Made by a program: the position numbers and the translations under genes. Shown here piece after piece: positions 41,685-55,385 of a DNA stretch of 64,000 nt. Under the pieces are notes generated by a model, which made no database searches, was not told the DNA's origin, and saw nothing but the letters and a program-made list of their open reading frames with translations. Each line of letters begins with the position of its first letter. The stretch's first letter is position 1. The stretch is from Triglochin maritima (Eukaryota > Streptophyta > Magnoliopsida > Alismatales > Juncaginaceae): NCBI GenBank assembly GCA_963682175.1, contig OY821777.1:575501-639500 (forward strand), written 5' to 3'.

Positions 41685-44600
41685 GAAAAGAAGCGAATCC
41701 AATTGACGAAGGGCCATGGTGTATAATACGTGCTAAACCAGTAATTGTGTTTTCTGTCGCATGTGTTTCATTTTCTTGTGTTGATGCTTGTTTGTACATG
41801 GTCTACGCATCTAGTTATTTTGGTTTCATGGTTGGAGGATCTTGCAATCTCCAGTTCATTGTAGAAACGCAACAGGTCTGCTTGTGGGATTTTTGTGTTC
41901 AGGTTCTAATAAATTTTCCATGGTTTCCTACATTTGAATGATAGTGGTGCCAGTATTATATTGAGATCATCTGTAGCAGTTGATGTCCTTTTGCCGTTCC
42001 CTCCATCTATTTGGGCCTTTAAAGCATGTGGTTTTCTTGGTGTCCGGCAATCCCCCCACGATGTCAAAACTAGGGATCACATTTAATATTTATGAAGTAT
42101 TACTCTTGTATCTGATTAAGTTCTTACGTGAATATTTTACCTTGGGGAACCGGTACACTTGTAGGGTTCGCGAATTTTAATTGAGGGCATTGATGAAAAT
42201 GAAGTTTGGATTTACAGGATAGGACCAAAGAGACAAATCCAGCGACCTCAGTCATCCGATGATTGATGTCGGCATCCAATGCTACACTCCCTCCTTTGGC
42301 GATGGCTCCAGGGCATCCGCCGTGAAGACTAGAGCACGCCAATCACATGGAAGATAAAGACATGCTACAGCAAGAAAGCGTGATTACATCAAAGTGCTGA
42401 CATTACATAGAACCCTCAATAAAAATGCCATGCCGATTGATCTTCAGCTTTCGAATATCGAATGTGCTATCGCTACTCTGTGATTGTTGACTTGATTGTT
42501 TCATCCTCTCCCACAAAACTCAAGTCTACGACGAAGCCAAGGCACCACATTTTTCTACCAACACAAGTGGGCACCGCGTCCCAGCAAATATGACATCTAT
42601 CTTATTCTTCTTCAAAATGGTTCAACGAAAGTCTGATGATCTCGCCTTTTACCAAGATCCAAATTTGTTAGAAAATACATATTCAATTGTAACAAAATCA
42701 GATAAAATGGTTCCTTAAAATGAATGGTAATGGAAAAATATACAAGAAATAAAGGTACAATTCTAACTGAAGTTGATTGCAATTTGAAATAGCAGGCAGC
42801 CAACATCATTTAATACAAAGATAACCAAAATCAAAAGGCAGAACTTCTCAGGTACATAAATAGCACCAAAAAACCAAACATATGACTAGAAAGAAAAGAA
42901 AAAACACTTCTAAATAGTCGACTGATTACCACGAAGCAATTAAAACAGAATGCTGCAAGCATTGTCCATTGTCTTCCTTAGAATTTAGAAACCTAATCCA
43001 GCAAGAAAATAGAATCATAAATAACAGACTCAATATAGCAAAAATAATATTGCATCTTTCAATACTAAACATCACGGCGAGAGCACGTCTTAGTACCTTC
43101 ATTTGGAATAGCTTCAGAAATTGGACATTCAGATCTATGGGTGATCTTCAGCAGAAGTGCAGACACTACTGTTTTCATTCGGGTACGATGATGGCTGAAT
43201 AAAAACATATGACCGTCAAATTGCAGAAAAACGGCCACAATAAGAATAATATCACAGACCAGCCCAGCATCATATCAATTATGATGATAGATAACTATTG
43301 CATCTGCATTAAAGTGGAACCGCAGGGGAATAGAACAAGCAATGTAAATATCACACAAGTAACAAGAACTATATTGCAAATGAGGTCTTCTTAGTACTAG
43401 AGCAGCACATTCAACAGTAAAAATTAAAATGTAGTGGTTTGCAATAACTAATTCAAAATCGCAGATAGGAGGGTCAAGGGTGATCCACCCATATCAAGCA
43501 AATATACTGAACAACTACAATTTTCATTAAGTAATAGTTCAATGGATTTATTAACCAATGACTAGTGAGTATTGACTATAATAAGTTGTAAATGATAATT
43601 CAAACAACCTAAATACATAGCATCAAATACTACCAAGAGACATGTAAGAGTCTAAACTGAGAACAAAGAAGCAAAAACAAATTGAGGTGGAATGGGGTAA
43701 TGTCACCACTAAAACTAATTAGAATAGTATATCCAGGTGTAGTAGTTGGAAATGGTCTTGACTCCATTCTTGGCATAAATAAGTTCAGGGAGGTAGACAT
43801 GCTTGAAGCCATGCTGTGTCAAATGCTAGCATGTGGGTCTAGTGAGGTAAATGAAAGGAAGCTCACAGAGCTTTCTTTGCAGTGTCAAATGTTGTGGTTG
43901 ACTGGTTTGTACAGTATTTGCTTCTTCCTTGAGAATTCTACGAAGTCATATTCCTTGCAGTCTGTATTGGTGATTCACTTATTTTGCTTGCCTTTTGGTA
44001 CGGCTCATCTTATTGAGTCTTATGCATCATGCCTTTTAAACTTCTGCAATTGTTTCCCAGGAAGCTTCATACTCTTTCTCCTTTTCATCCTTCTGTTCTC
44101 TTCAGGACCCTTGCCTTTGGGAACTTAAAGGGACACAAGCCCATGCGTTCTAACTCCATTATGTTGATCTTGATCTTGATCTTGATCAGCATACATCAGA
44201 TTTTATTAGCAAATATATAACGTAGTACAAGAGTACAACACTAAGGGGGGAAAGACACCAATGGAAGCTAACAGTGAGCTTATGTTCTTTCCTACGTTAT
44301 TATCAGTTTTTTTGTTTTTTTATCATCAATATCCATGTTATAATGAATATATTAACTGAGTGTAGCAACAAAGCTATAATTTTGTAGTTCTAAGAAATGT
44401 TGACTGAAGCTAGCATCAAGTAAAGATGTGATTTTATTGTAATTTCTATTTATGTTTGAGACACTTGTTTACATGGTGTACGGATAGATACCAACTTAAT
44501 AATCTAATGGTTGTTAGAACTCCTTGGATTTGCTATCATTTAGTTAAAGTAACTTAAAGATGATAAGCAACTCTCCTAGAATTTGCTTATTACTTATCAT

Positions 44601-45190
44601 TTTGAAGTCAAGCATGGGCATTAGCATACTACCAAAAAAACATACAATAGTCATTAACTAGAACATCCTAATCCATTTTGGAACATCTAATGGGGATACC
44701 ACACTGCGGAAAATTCAACATTAAAGACAGATTCTGACAACATTCTGACAAGCATGTTCAGGAACCTCGGGGCATAAGGAAAGGAATATGAGAATGGCTT
44801 GGCTAAAAAATTAGTACAACTGAATGGGTAAATAACAGATTAGATTTTCCCAAGCAAGCTTATGCCTTGAGATATTTGAACCATGTAATTTATCCACTCA
44901 AAAAAGCCCAAAAATCTCTAATAATGCATTCCAAAATTCATCCTTGAGAAGTGACATCCATTCATTTCATTATATTTTCTTCATAAACAAACAATAGCAG
45001 TTTTTTACCTTGTTTTTATGTAACCAAACAACTATTGAGAGTTTTACAAAAGAAATTGAGATACTAGAGCATCTATAAAGCCAAGTAGATACAGCGTGTA
45101 TTATAGCATGTGAAAATTCTGATGGATTATTAAGTTACATGTGAACTTTGTAGCTATACAGACTTGGAGAGACATGATTAAAGTATTTAA
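41685..45190. other. Intergenic region between convergent genes, no gene recognised
   Basis: The first 400 bases are probably the 3' UTR of the membrane-protein gene. ORFs at 42969-43202 and 43682-44128 have no recognisable domain and low-complexity composition. A TCTTGA/TTGATC run lies near 44164-44186. AT-rich; may contain old, unreadable repeats. Confidence 0.5.
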
Positions 45191-47231
45191 TCAAAGTTCT
45201 CTTACATTGTTTTGGAGTCTATGCAGTGCAGATATCAGTAGCTTGTCCCCCACTATCACTCTCATCCTCCAAATTAGATCAGCTCGTGATATAGTACGTT
45301 GCTACAATTAATGAAGAACGTGTTAGAAAGAGAAATATGCCCTCATATGCTCCACAGGGTCAATCATAAGATTCATAACAGAACATACCATGTATTCTTG
45401 GTAGTGGAGAGAAAGCAAATCCTTAGCTACAACGGGAATTTCCCCCCCAATCATTTGAATAACTGAAGAAAACGAAGCCCAAGGTGAACTCGGTGCATGC
45501 TCAAACTGTGCTCCACCCACCACCTAATGAGTATAATCTCTATACATGAGCTATGACCGACCAAGTAAATATAAGACATTCAATAAAACATAGACACTAA
45601 TGACAAGTTTATCTGGACGAAGGGTAAATGCATGATCTTCCATTTTGTGTTACAAGTGATAAATCAATTTGCCTCACAGGATAACAGGTAGCACCGCTTT
45701 GCTTATTTTGTATTGTTATTGTAGCAGGGCTTTCAAGATGCGTCAGTTTAGATAGATATTCTGAGAAACCAAGTGAATCAAAACAATTAGCAAACATTTA
45801 ACAAAGTGTTTGCAAATATGCCATAAACAAATATATATTAAGTTGGCAAAATGAAATTAATTCTCGTTTCAAATCAAAATAGAAACTCCAAAGCTTACCT
45901 CTTACGACTGGAGCCAACTTAAAACACACAATGTATCCCAAACTTATATTAGTGTCCAATAGATTCTCCCAGACCACATAACACTTTGGTGATAGGAGAT
46001 CGTCAAGACCACAATCAAACTCTGGTTTGCTAGGTAAATGCTGCTTGGATCCTACGGGAACTTGTTCCGCTTTCCCCATGACCACGTGGCACAGAAGCAT
46101 GTACTGCAACCCTTTTTCGTCAACATCACAATGACTGGCACTGTGATAAAAAAAACGCTTTTAAAACTAAATTATAATTAAAAAAAATAATGTTGTGGCT
46201 TACAGTCCCTTAACCTTTCCAATAGTGGAAAGGAAATATTCTGTTTTTGACTTTTTGCAGATACAGTAGGCATTGTGAATTGCACTTTAAGAGAAACACG
46301 AAATTATAAAAACTTACCAGGAAAAAGAACGATTTCCTGGGGTGAAATAAACACCAGTCCCATAAGCTCCCTGCAAGGGTGTTGTCCCCTCATGGAAGCC
46401 ACGTGTTAAAATTTCAAATAAGCCCTTCTTTGATGTACCAAACCAACCATTTTGTATATTTGCATCTCCTCTCAACGTAATGGTGGTCTGAATCTGCCTT
46501 TCATACATCTCTGATCGAGCCAATGAAGTCCCTGGTTTGGGACTGACTTCGTAGATTTCGGCTATACTACTTGGATCGGCAAAGGAACCCATTCCTGACA
46601 AGAACTCTTCCATCACAGAAACAAACTTCTCACTACCCTTTTCCAACTTCACGACTTTGGATTGCAAAATGTCCGCAAAAGGTGATTTCTCACTTGAAGA
46701 GACATCATTTTCAGATACCACCTGAACTTGTGTAGCACTTTCCTGACTATTTGCATCCGCACCCATGCCAAAACCAACATCCGAAGTTTCACTTCCATCG
46801 CTCATCGAGTTATCCCCTCCAATAAAAAACGCCGGGAAGAAACACTTATCATTCTCATCAATCCAAGCAACCGAAGCACGCCGGCCATTCCTCGTATTGC
46901 TCAAGACCATGGACACAAAGTCAAATACAAACTCCACACCATCCCTAACCATCCTCACGACCGACCTCCTACTCTCAAACGCCTCGACAATAACTCGTGT
47001 CTCCGACCGAGGGAAATCCGTCCACCCTCCACTAACATACAACATAACCCGACGAGGGCTGCCGCTCTTAATGAAATTCCGGTAATTGCAAGCCGCCGCC
47101 GACCTCTCGTAACGGCGACAAGCAAACTTGTCGGTCTGACCGATACCCTTGTAAGATCGCTTACGCTTAAGACACGGAATCGAAACCCTTTCAGCGGGTT
47201 CGCGGCCCGACCCGGGAGGGCAATTATCCAT
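45191..47231 (-). CDS. SRO: RCD1/SRO-type protein (WWE, inactive PARP, RST)
   Basis: RCD1/SRO proteins are plant hubs that bind transcription factors in stress and hormone responses. Four exons (minus): 47231-46318, 46140-45906, 45523-45389 and 45301-45191; phases agree and give 464 residues. A basic N-terminus (CLKRKRSYKG) precedes a WWE-like domain (about 60-135: VMLYVSGGWTDFP, VAWIDENDKCFFP). The PARP-like domain (about 195-383) has GAYGTGVYFTPGNRSF, CHVVMGKAEQVP and KCYVVWENLLD but lacks the His-Tyr-Glu catalytic triad, as usual in this family. The RST domain (about 395-460) covers SSPWASFSSVIQMI and ISRADLIWRMRVIVGDKLL. It is about 100 residues shorter than typical RCD1/SRO1, yet keeps WWE. 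A telo-box (AAAACCCTAACCCTAA, 47512) lies upstream. Confidence 0.9.
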
Positions 47232-49626
47232 GAAATTAAGATTCGGAAGAAGAAGAATAAGAAGAATAAAACCCTATTTTCGCAACGTAAAGGTATGTGA
47301 TATGTACGGAAACCTAAGAAATCTGTACAAACCCGTCCGATCTCTAGGGAACATCTCCGATATAGGTGATGATCTGCAACGAAAACGGGAAGAAAGAAAA
47401 AAACAGAAAAAAGTTGTGGTTTTGATATCGCACGTAAGAAATCTAGAACACGACACGAACAAAAGAGGGTAAATTTTCGGGTTTCGGAAAATGTTACCTG
47501 GAATAATGGCAAAACCCTAACCCTAATTGGGGATGTATGGGTTGTTTTTTTGTTAGGGTTTCTCGATGGAGGGGTGGAAACTTTGCATTTAAATCCTCAC
47601 AGTTTCAGGATATACAAAACAATTTCAGTTTGAAATGTATTTTTGCTTCAAGTGGACAATAATCAACAATAAACTTCTAACTCATCTTATAGTTGCTATT
47701 AACAAAACATATAATAATTGTGGAGGTTCAAGAGTCGTTGTCAATTATTGCTCATGGTTTCAACGTCTAAAAACAATATAAAGGACGAGAATCGAAAACG
47801 TGTGCGTAGTACTTAACTACTTACTCATAACCCATAACTTTCTTTCAAACAATAATTTTGTTCTGTTCGTCGAAAACTTTTTTGTTGGCTAGCATTGATA
47901 TCGACTGCGTTGCTAATTAGGCAGTCAACTGTCAATGCAAATAACACTTAAATAACATCCCAGGAAAAAACTTTAGTGAACATCGAAATGTAAGATATAA
48001 TTGCTCAAAGAAAAGTCGGACTACTCAAAGCCCACATTTCAACATCAGAAAACGACGCAAGAAAAAGAAATTAGTGTCCGAGACGTATAGAGATCCAGAC
48101 CTTTCATTCCATTTTTTTAATTATATATTTTTTCCATAAACGCCAAATAATCGATCAGATAAAAAAAGTCGAGTTATAATCTTCCAATACATATCACATC
48201 AACAAGTCGAAGTCCCAAAAAGCAAAAAAAAATAATAATAATTGACCACCGCCCATAGCATTATCCTCGAAAACAACATTATCCACTCTAAAACACAAAC
48301 TCAAATCTTAATCAATCAGTTATTAAAGCTACATTTGCGAGCATATCCCTCTTGAGCCACGAGTATATGCAATTTCCTTCATTTCTTATATCCATAAAAT
48401 AACCATTTTATATATTAAACGCGTCATATTCCTATTTACTCGGATAGATTTATAATAGATATCTACGAGAATCATCGGAAAAGGAAGTTATAATTTTATC
48501 TAACCGTCATTATTTACGTTTGGTGACAACGTATTGATGTGAGCGAAAGACAATATAGGAAGGAGGTTGCGTAAGGCAAACTTATCAAAAAAATTGTGGA
48601 TCTAAAATATCGACGCATTTAAAAGCATTTCAAAGTACAACAATTATGTAACAAATCACGATCTAGTCGCCGTATGATAAATCTGATTGCTATATCTGAC
48701 CTAACATAATGTTTCTTACTATTCGTCGAAACACAATTATCGTACACTTAATTATATAAAATCCAAAATCCCGAGCGCAAAAAATCATGTTGATATGCAC
48801 ACTAGAACAAAATAATATTTCACCGACAGTAGGTATCTGTTAGTGTATTTCTGCATTCGTCGGTGCTTTGGAACACCAGCGGATGTTATATTGTCGGTGT
48901 ACTTTGCGTCGGTATTTAGTTGCTCTGACAGATCACAGTCATCGGTGTTCATTTTGGTGCAAAATTTCCAACCAAAATATTTCGTCTTCTTTCGTTAGAA
49001 CGAATATCACTGACAAGAAAAACATCGACAGAGACATATGTTGGTGTAGGATACACCGACTAAAAATATTTTTTAGTATTACCGACAGATGTCAACTTAC
49101 ACTCACGAATACGTACCAACGTTATAAGTCACATCTAGATACAAGAAAAAACTTTTTGACTCTTTCCGGGTTCCGATTCCCACAACACATACATTTATGT
49201 TTTTTCATCAATCATCCACAACATATTTGTTCATTTATCCAAAAACATATAAACATAATAATTTCTATATGCATTCATAATTAACAATCTTTCCTTATAT
49301 ATACAAATATACTTCAACTCAAAACAAAGGGATACAACACAATCGGACGGATACTTCGACTCATACACAAGTCATCAAGCTATTATGAAATAAGAATTTA
49401 TAATTCAACACAAATGATTTCATGAATAAACCTAACATTGGTGAGGTTGGCCATGCACCTCACGGACGCCTGCCCGCGGTTGGGCTCCTGTTGCCAGAGG
49501 CGGAGAAACCTATCATAACTTTGAATCTTGTTCAACATTTTTCACAGGATACATAAAAATTGCAAATCAGAAATTGTACTTGTTCTATTATCCACCTTTC
49601 AAATATAATATCAAATACCTAGAAAT
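47232..49626. other. Upstream region of SRO and AT-rich intergenic sequence
   Basis: 47232-47600 is the presumed SRO leader and promoter. Beyond it the DNA is AT-rich with no gene. At 48797 CACTAGAACAAAATAATATT followed by scattered TCGGTG/CACCGA motifs (48810-49090) looks like a CACTA end, but no partner end is present. Confidence 0.5.
48797..49095 (+). mobile_element. Possible CACTA element end
   Basis: Starts CACTAGAACAAAAT and has about eight copies of CACCGAC or GTCGGTG-like motifs within 300 bases, the arrangement of CACTA subterminal repeats. No other end was found. Confidence 0.4.
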
Positions 49627-49888
49627 TGTTATGAAAATTGTATATAGTGGATGATTATCCTTCCAAGATAATTCATCTTCCAACCAATCCATTATAACTC
49701 CTCTATTAAAATGTGTTGTAATGTGCATTATATTTACATCCTTATTTAATGTAGACTATGTAACTTACACATCTCTATGTATATATATGGGGTTGTAGTA
49801 TGTATTGAGAACATACAAAAAAATAGAATACAACTTCTTAATTCTCCCTCAGCTTCTTATTCTTTTGTTTAATCGTTATTTTACAACA
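49627..49888 (+). repeat. 5' LTR of the copia element
   Basis: Begins TGTTATGAAAATTGTATA, ends GTTATTTTACAACA. A TATA-like stretch (ATGTATATATATGGGG) lies near 49776-49792. By eye about 93% identical to the 3' LTR. Confidence 0.88.
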
Positions 49889-50546
49889 CGTTATCAGCAC
49901 AACTTCGCTCGATGTGATCAACTCAAACACTAGTTGTTTGTTGTTTGATTAAGGTAGTTTACAACATAAGGTTGTATTCATCTCCAGGTAATCTTTTACA
50001 ATTTATAATATTATTAATCTATTTACTTGTTGAATATCCTCATATTATATTCTTAAATGTGATGTTGTATGTTTACAAATTTATATTGCAAAATCTTGGT
50101 TTGAAATATTATGTTTTGTATATATATATTCTTAGATGGCAAACTATTAACTTTTATTTTAGTATGATAATAAAATTTAAATCATGCACATAACATTTAT
50201 AGATGCATATGAGTACGTTATTTGATAAATATGTATTAATCGATGTTTATAAGCATTTTGTTTTGCAAAAGTTGATCATATATTTGGAATATCACTAGAT
50301 GACTTAACATTCCAGTGATAATGACATATTTTTTTTTTGCATATGTCATATCTATGCATGTTGTTTTGCTAGAAACTATAAACGTTTCTTTTTATCTATT
50401 TTTATTTTGTGTAATCTTTTATATGATATTGGTCATCTTGATTGTTGAAGAATGTTAAATATACATCTTTTGATAAATGAACAAAAAATTTAGTTGTCAC
50501 ATTTTGGATGTTAAAATTCAACTTGATGCTCTTGAGAATACAAATG

Positions 50547-50549
<3 letters not shown>

Positions 50550-50577
<28 letters not shown>
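50550..50577. repeat. (TA)n microsatellite
   Basis: About 27 bases of alternating TA within the decayed copia interior. Confidence 0.95.
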
Positions 50578-53567
50578 TGCTTGACATAGTTAGATATGTT
50601 TTTGGAATAATGAAAATATGCAAATGACATATTTTTCTTATAAAAGTCTACATGTTATTATTGTTTTTAACTTGTGCACTGAAAAGAAAGAAAAATGCTT
50701 GGATATTATATCATATTATTCTTGTGATGAAACACTAGTTTCAATCATATTCGATGCATTTTTGCAAATCTAATATTTGATGCATCCCGTTAAGTTATCA
50801 TATTATGCCACATAAAATTTCGATGTTATTTTGTTGCATTACATCTGGAAATATTATGGTTATTCTTTCCAGCACATGTGATTTATTTATGCAATTATAT
50901 ATATAATGTGGTATATTGCAACAAAAATTGGGTTTTCATATTATGAAAATAATTATTTACCACATGTCATGTTATCATTGAAAAAAAGCACTTCAGGCCC
51001 GATGGCAAAAACTGTAAGTGTATATAATGATATCAAGATTGTATATTCATGTGAAGAAAACTATGAAAATGTATAGCAATTCCTGAAGGATTCTTATGAG
51101 CATCAAAAGGTGTGCAAATGTCAAAGTCTCATAAACTCATCAAACTCATTCCCTAAATCTAGCTCTATGCGTGTCCAGAAGACCATAGAGAATTGAGATA
51201 GGAAAATCTTATATCTATTTCACAAATTAATGATCTGATACTCTAGTAGTAGTACGGAGTCCAAAAAATCACAAGTAATTGACTTGCTCCATTTCCTGAA
51301 GTGAATGTATGAGAGCGTGAAAAATCTTTAAAAAGTCTATTATAATCATTTTGTGACCATGATTATGGATGTGAATGTGGATGAGATAAATGACAAAATA
51401 ATTAATGTCCTTATGGTATATAAATTCCACGATCAAAATGGGTTTATTTGTAGTTATGTGTGTTTTATTTGATAATTAGCATTTACTTTACCTAGTAGAT
51501 ATACATGATTATATACTGGAATACCAATATGACAAATGGGTATTATATACAATGATACAAATATTTTGTTTAAGCTTTGATTTATTTGTCATTTATATTG
51601 AAACTATATATTTTATATTGGTCAGTGCCCTCGTTAGTCCAATATATTTTCATACTTGTGATTGTTATTCACTTACGATGAGATTCTTTTTAGATATTAA
51701 TAATACAAATGTATATGTTGCAAACATATCGATATTCAACATTTTTATTTGTTTGTGATGACTATTTATGTATATCATTATAATATGTTTTTAAGGATCA
51801 ATAACAAGGATAATATTTGCATTATCGTCTTAAAATGACAAAGTACACATGCATATGGTGATATGTTGGTATGCATAACTTCTATCTAAAAGACTTATAC
51901 CAAGTTACGTTAAAATTAATTGGCATTCATGTGATTGAATGCATGGTTCTTATTTTATATTTTGTCATTGGAATAACCTTATCATTTATTTTGTAATAGT
52001 TGCATAAATCATTTATCTACAATAAATATTTTATTCGGCTTGAAATGAAGAGTATAGATACTATTTGGTCTCCTATTTGATATAAGATCGGGAAAGATGA
52101 ATTATGCATCATGTATAGTGTTGTCATGCACACTATATTAAGAGATAAGTAATCTCTAATTTGATAATGAGAAAAGCTGAAGTCACTACTGTACAAGGTC
52201 GTACAAAATTAGTAGAAAGTTCCAGAAGAGTCATATCTACTATTACGTGTTGAAATATCTTGGCTTTAAATGATGCATTCTATATATTATGTCTCAAGAA
52301 GCTTATTAAGTTTCAAATCGCAAGAATGACTTGTATTGAGACTACAATTGAAGTAAATAAAAATATTTTTATATTTCTACAATGATGTCAGGCAGGAAAA
52401 ATGCTATCAAGAAAATTACCTGACTTTTGAACAATGTGTCATTACACACGTAGTGGCTTGGTCAAAAGAATTGCACTGGTGAATCAAATGAATATTGATT
52501 CTAATAACATATGGTATGACCGATTGGGTCAATGAGGACATATACGATGACAAATGTTTCTGAAATTTCATATGATCATCCACTGAAGAATAAGAAGATT
52601 CTTCAACTAAGTAGGTATCTGCGAGCTCTATCTTTCTGTAAGATGAGATAACTTGTGATTGAAAGTCATAAGCATAAGTTATTGCAAAATCACAATATGT
52701 GTCATCGTATTTTGGATCATGTGCCTGAAGCACACGTTACGAATTAAGCATCGATTTATAAAAAATCTCTGAATATGGATCATTATTAGATCTTAAAATT
52801 TATACATGATACATTAATATGCGTACATGTTGATATTATTCATATTTTTTGTTATGTATATCATGTTATGAATGTTCCCCTATTTTACTTGTACAATATT
52901 GAATGAAATGTTTCCCATATGCGATTAATAGTTTACCACCTCCAAAATTTAGTGGTCTCAGATTAAATTGGACATTTCAGTATGATTCATATTCCCGATA
53001 ATATTAAAATACTTGAAACCCGTAAAGGGCATTGTATTTTATTGTCCAGTCCAACATTTATATATAAAGACATATATTTTTGGCATTAGGGCGAGAAAAC
53101 TAGAAGCTTAAAGAATGTCAAGAAAATGTACTTTATTGAACCTGAAGTTCATTAGAGAATATACACACAAGTATCGTTGAACCTGAAATTCCTAAAATCA
53201 TTAACTTGCAATATCTAGCAAGTAAATGCCATACATCTTTATTAATAACAAAAGAGTGACTATGTCTTGTATTACTAGACATAAATCGCATAATATAATA
53301 TAAAGTGGAGATTTTCACATGATAAAAATATATTTGAGTTTAACCAACGCCAGAAGCGTGGACTATAACAAATATTATTTGTGGAAATGAAAATAAAACT
53401 TAGTCACTCATTACACATCCTGAAGATGTTGTTCATGAAGAATATAAACCCGGTAAAATAAAAGCAACTGCTAGCAAATGCAACTGCTAAAAGATATTGG
53501 TTTGCATAAAACAAAAGCTATTCGCAATCATGGTAATTAACATGGAACATTAATTACCAAGTTAAGA

Positions 53568-55385
53568 TTGTCGTGTTGGTCATAGATCATTGTAGCTCTA
53601 CAAGTGAGTGACAACACGGGTACACAAAATAGGAAAATAATACTTTTGTATACCGAATTGACCTAACAAGTAAAATATTATAGGAATGTGTTTCTGTGTC
53701 ATTAATATTTTACTGTGTCCTTGGTCCTTTGATATGAGACTTATATCCGATCGCTTAAGGAGTTCTTAATTAGACTAGTGTCTAGAGCTATCGATGAGTG
53801 TAGTGTAAAGACATTAGTTGGTTAAGTATAATTTTTGTTGGAGAAGATAGTTAGTCAAAAGATTATCATTGCCCCTCTTAATTGAGTGATGATATTAGTG
53901 GCCCCTTGATAAAGCAAAGTTGTAATGTGCACAATGTGATTTGAGTTAAGTCACATATTTATAACTAGCTTAAAGAGATCAAGAAATGAATACTAATACA
54001 AAGATGACACAATACTACTTTGTGTGTATTCTTAATATCATGAGGCAAGGGACGGACACAAGTGGTGCACTCCATCACTAAATGGATCGGGTTTTGGTTC
54101 GAGTTGAATTAAGACATCTAACTAATTGGGAGCTATAATGTGTAGCTAGATACCGCTTATTAAGCTCTTAATATCACTGTCAACTTAGTTTAGATCCTCC
54201 CATAGGTCACACCACAAAACTGGGAAACGAGTAATGGAGATTTTGAGTTCATAAGATGTGTCGGGTTTCATGTAGAAAATATGACACATGGGGTGAACAA
54301 GCAAAATCAAAATTATGTTGTGATTAATAACATAATTAGAATCTAAATTAAATTCATATGTGATGTAAATATTATGGGGTGTAATGATTGATCATTACAT
54401 AGGATAATATGTTACATAAGTTGTGAATTTACTACTAATCCCGAAATGTCAAATTTTGTAGGGGTTAAACCGAATTTTGACAAGTCTGCAGAACAGTGCT
54501 CAAACGGTCGACCGGTTAGCAGTAAACGGTTGACCGATCGGGCACGGTCGACCGGACGTGTCTCGACCGATAACAGGGAATTTTCATCTGTTCAAATGGT
54601 CGACCGAATGTGATCGGTCGGTCGACCGAACATTGCGATGGAATAATTCCTGTTACGAACGGTCGACCGAGTTATAGAATGGTAGACCGAAACTAGGTTC
54701 GAGCGGTCGACCGAACCTTGAAACGGTCGACCGGTCCAGACGGTTTTGTGCAGAATTAATTTAAGAATTAATTAGATCATGCATGGAATTGGTCCATAAT
54801 TGATTTAATTCATGGCTAATATTATTTATTATTAAATAATGGATGGTTAGATGGAATTTTGCATGAGATCATGGGCAAGGGGTTGCACATGAATAAGTAA
54901 TTTGGAGAGAGCTTATAAATACAAGCTTATTTCATTACCCAATTAATCTAATTCATTATTTCTTGTGCAAAAATTCTCTCTTCATAATTCTCCACGAAAA
55001 TCCCTTAATTCTTAAGTTTAGTTTTAGTTCTTAAGATATCATCTTCTCAAAAGAATTAAAGAAGGGTTAGTAATTGGATTCTAAACTCTATTGGAGATCG
55101 AGATGCTAGCTCTTCTCTCTCCAATCTCGTTTAGAGTTTGGTGAAATCTCGGAGGCATCCGGCGCAGCAACAAGCATCCACAGCGTCTCCGAATCTTCAA
55201 GAAGTTTTAGAGAACTTCTAGGTATGAATTTCGTAGACTCATGTTTGTTTTAATAAGTTTTTAAAACTAGTTATTGAAACAAACCAATACATGCATGAAA
55301 TAAATCGTAGAAAATTGTAGATGATCCTTATTATACATAAAAATTTCGAAAATATATATGTATAATTAAACATGAAATCCTACAA
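53568..55385. mobile_element. Solo LTR-like insertion (1.8 kb) with GGTCGACC array
   Basis: The stretch begins TTGTCGTGTTGG and ends AAATCCTACAA, and is flanked by a perfect 5-bp duplication TAAGA (53563-53567, 55386-55390). The canonical TG...CA pair sits one base inside each end. It interrupts the copia element between integrase and reverse-transcriptase remnants. A TATA-like GCTTATAAATACAAGC (54910) and a following leader fit a U3-R-U5 layout. No coding region. Confidence 0.7.
54505..54735. repeat. Second GGTCGACC palindrome array
   Basis: Seven perfect GGTCGACC palindromes plus degenerate half-sites within 230 bp, located about 180 bases upstream of the TATA-like motif, the same relative position as in the solo LTR at 24732-26230. 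Confidence 0.9.

Noticed and set aside
43682..44128. Plus-strand ORF of 148 codons
   Set aside because: No domain, low-complexity hydrophobic tail, no splice partners or conserved motif; could be an old repeat but nothing supports a gene.
46728..47512. Several ORFs of 80-190 codons over the SRO first exon
   Set aside because: Antisense or shifted frames of a well-supported SRO exon.
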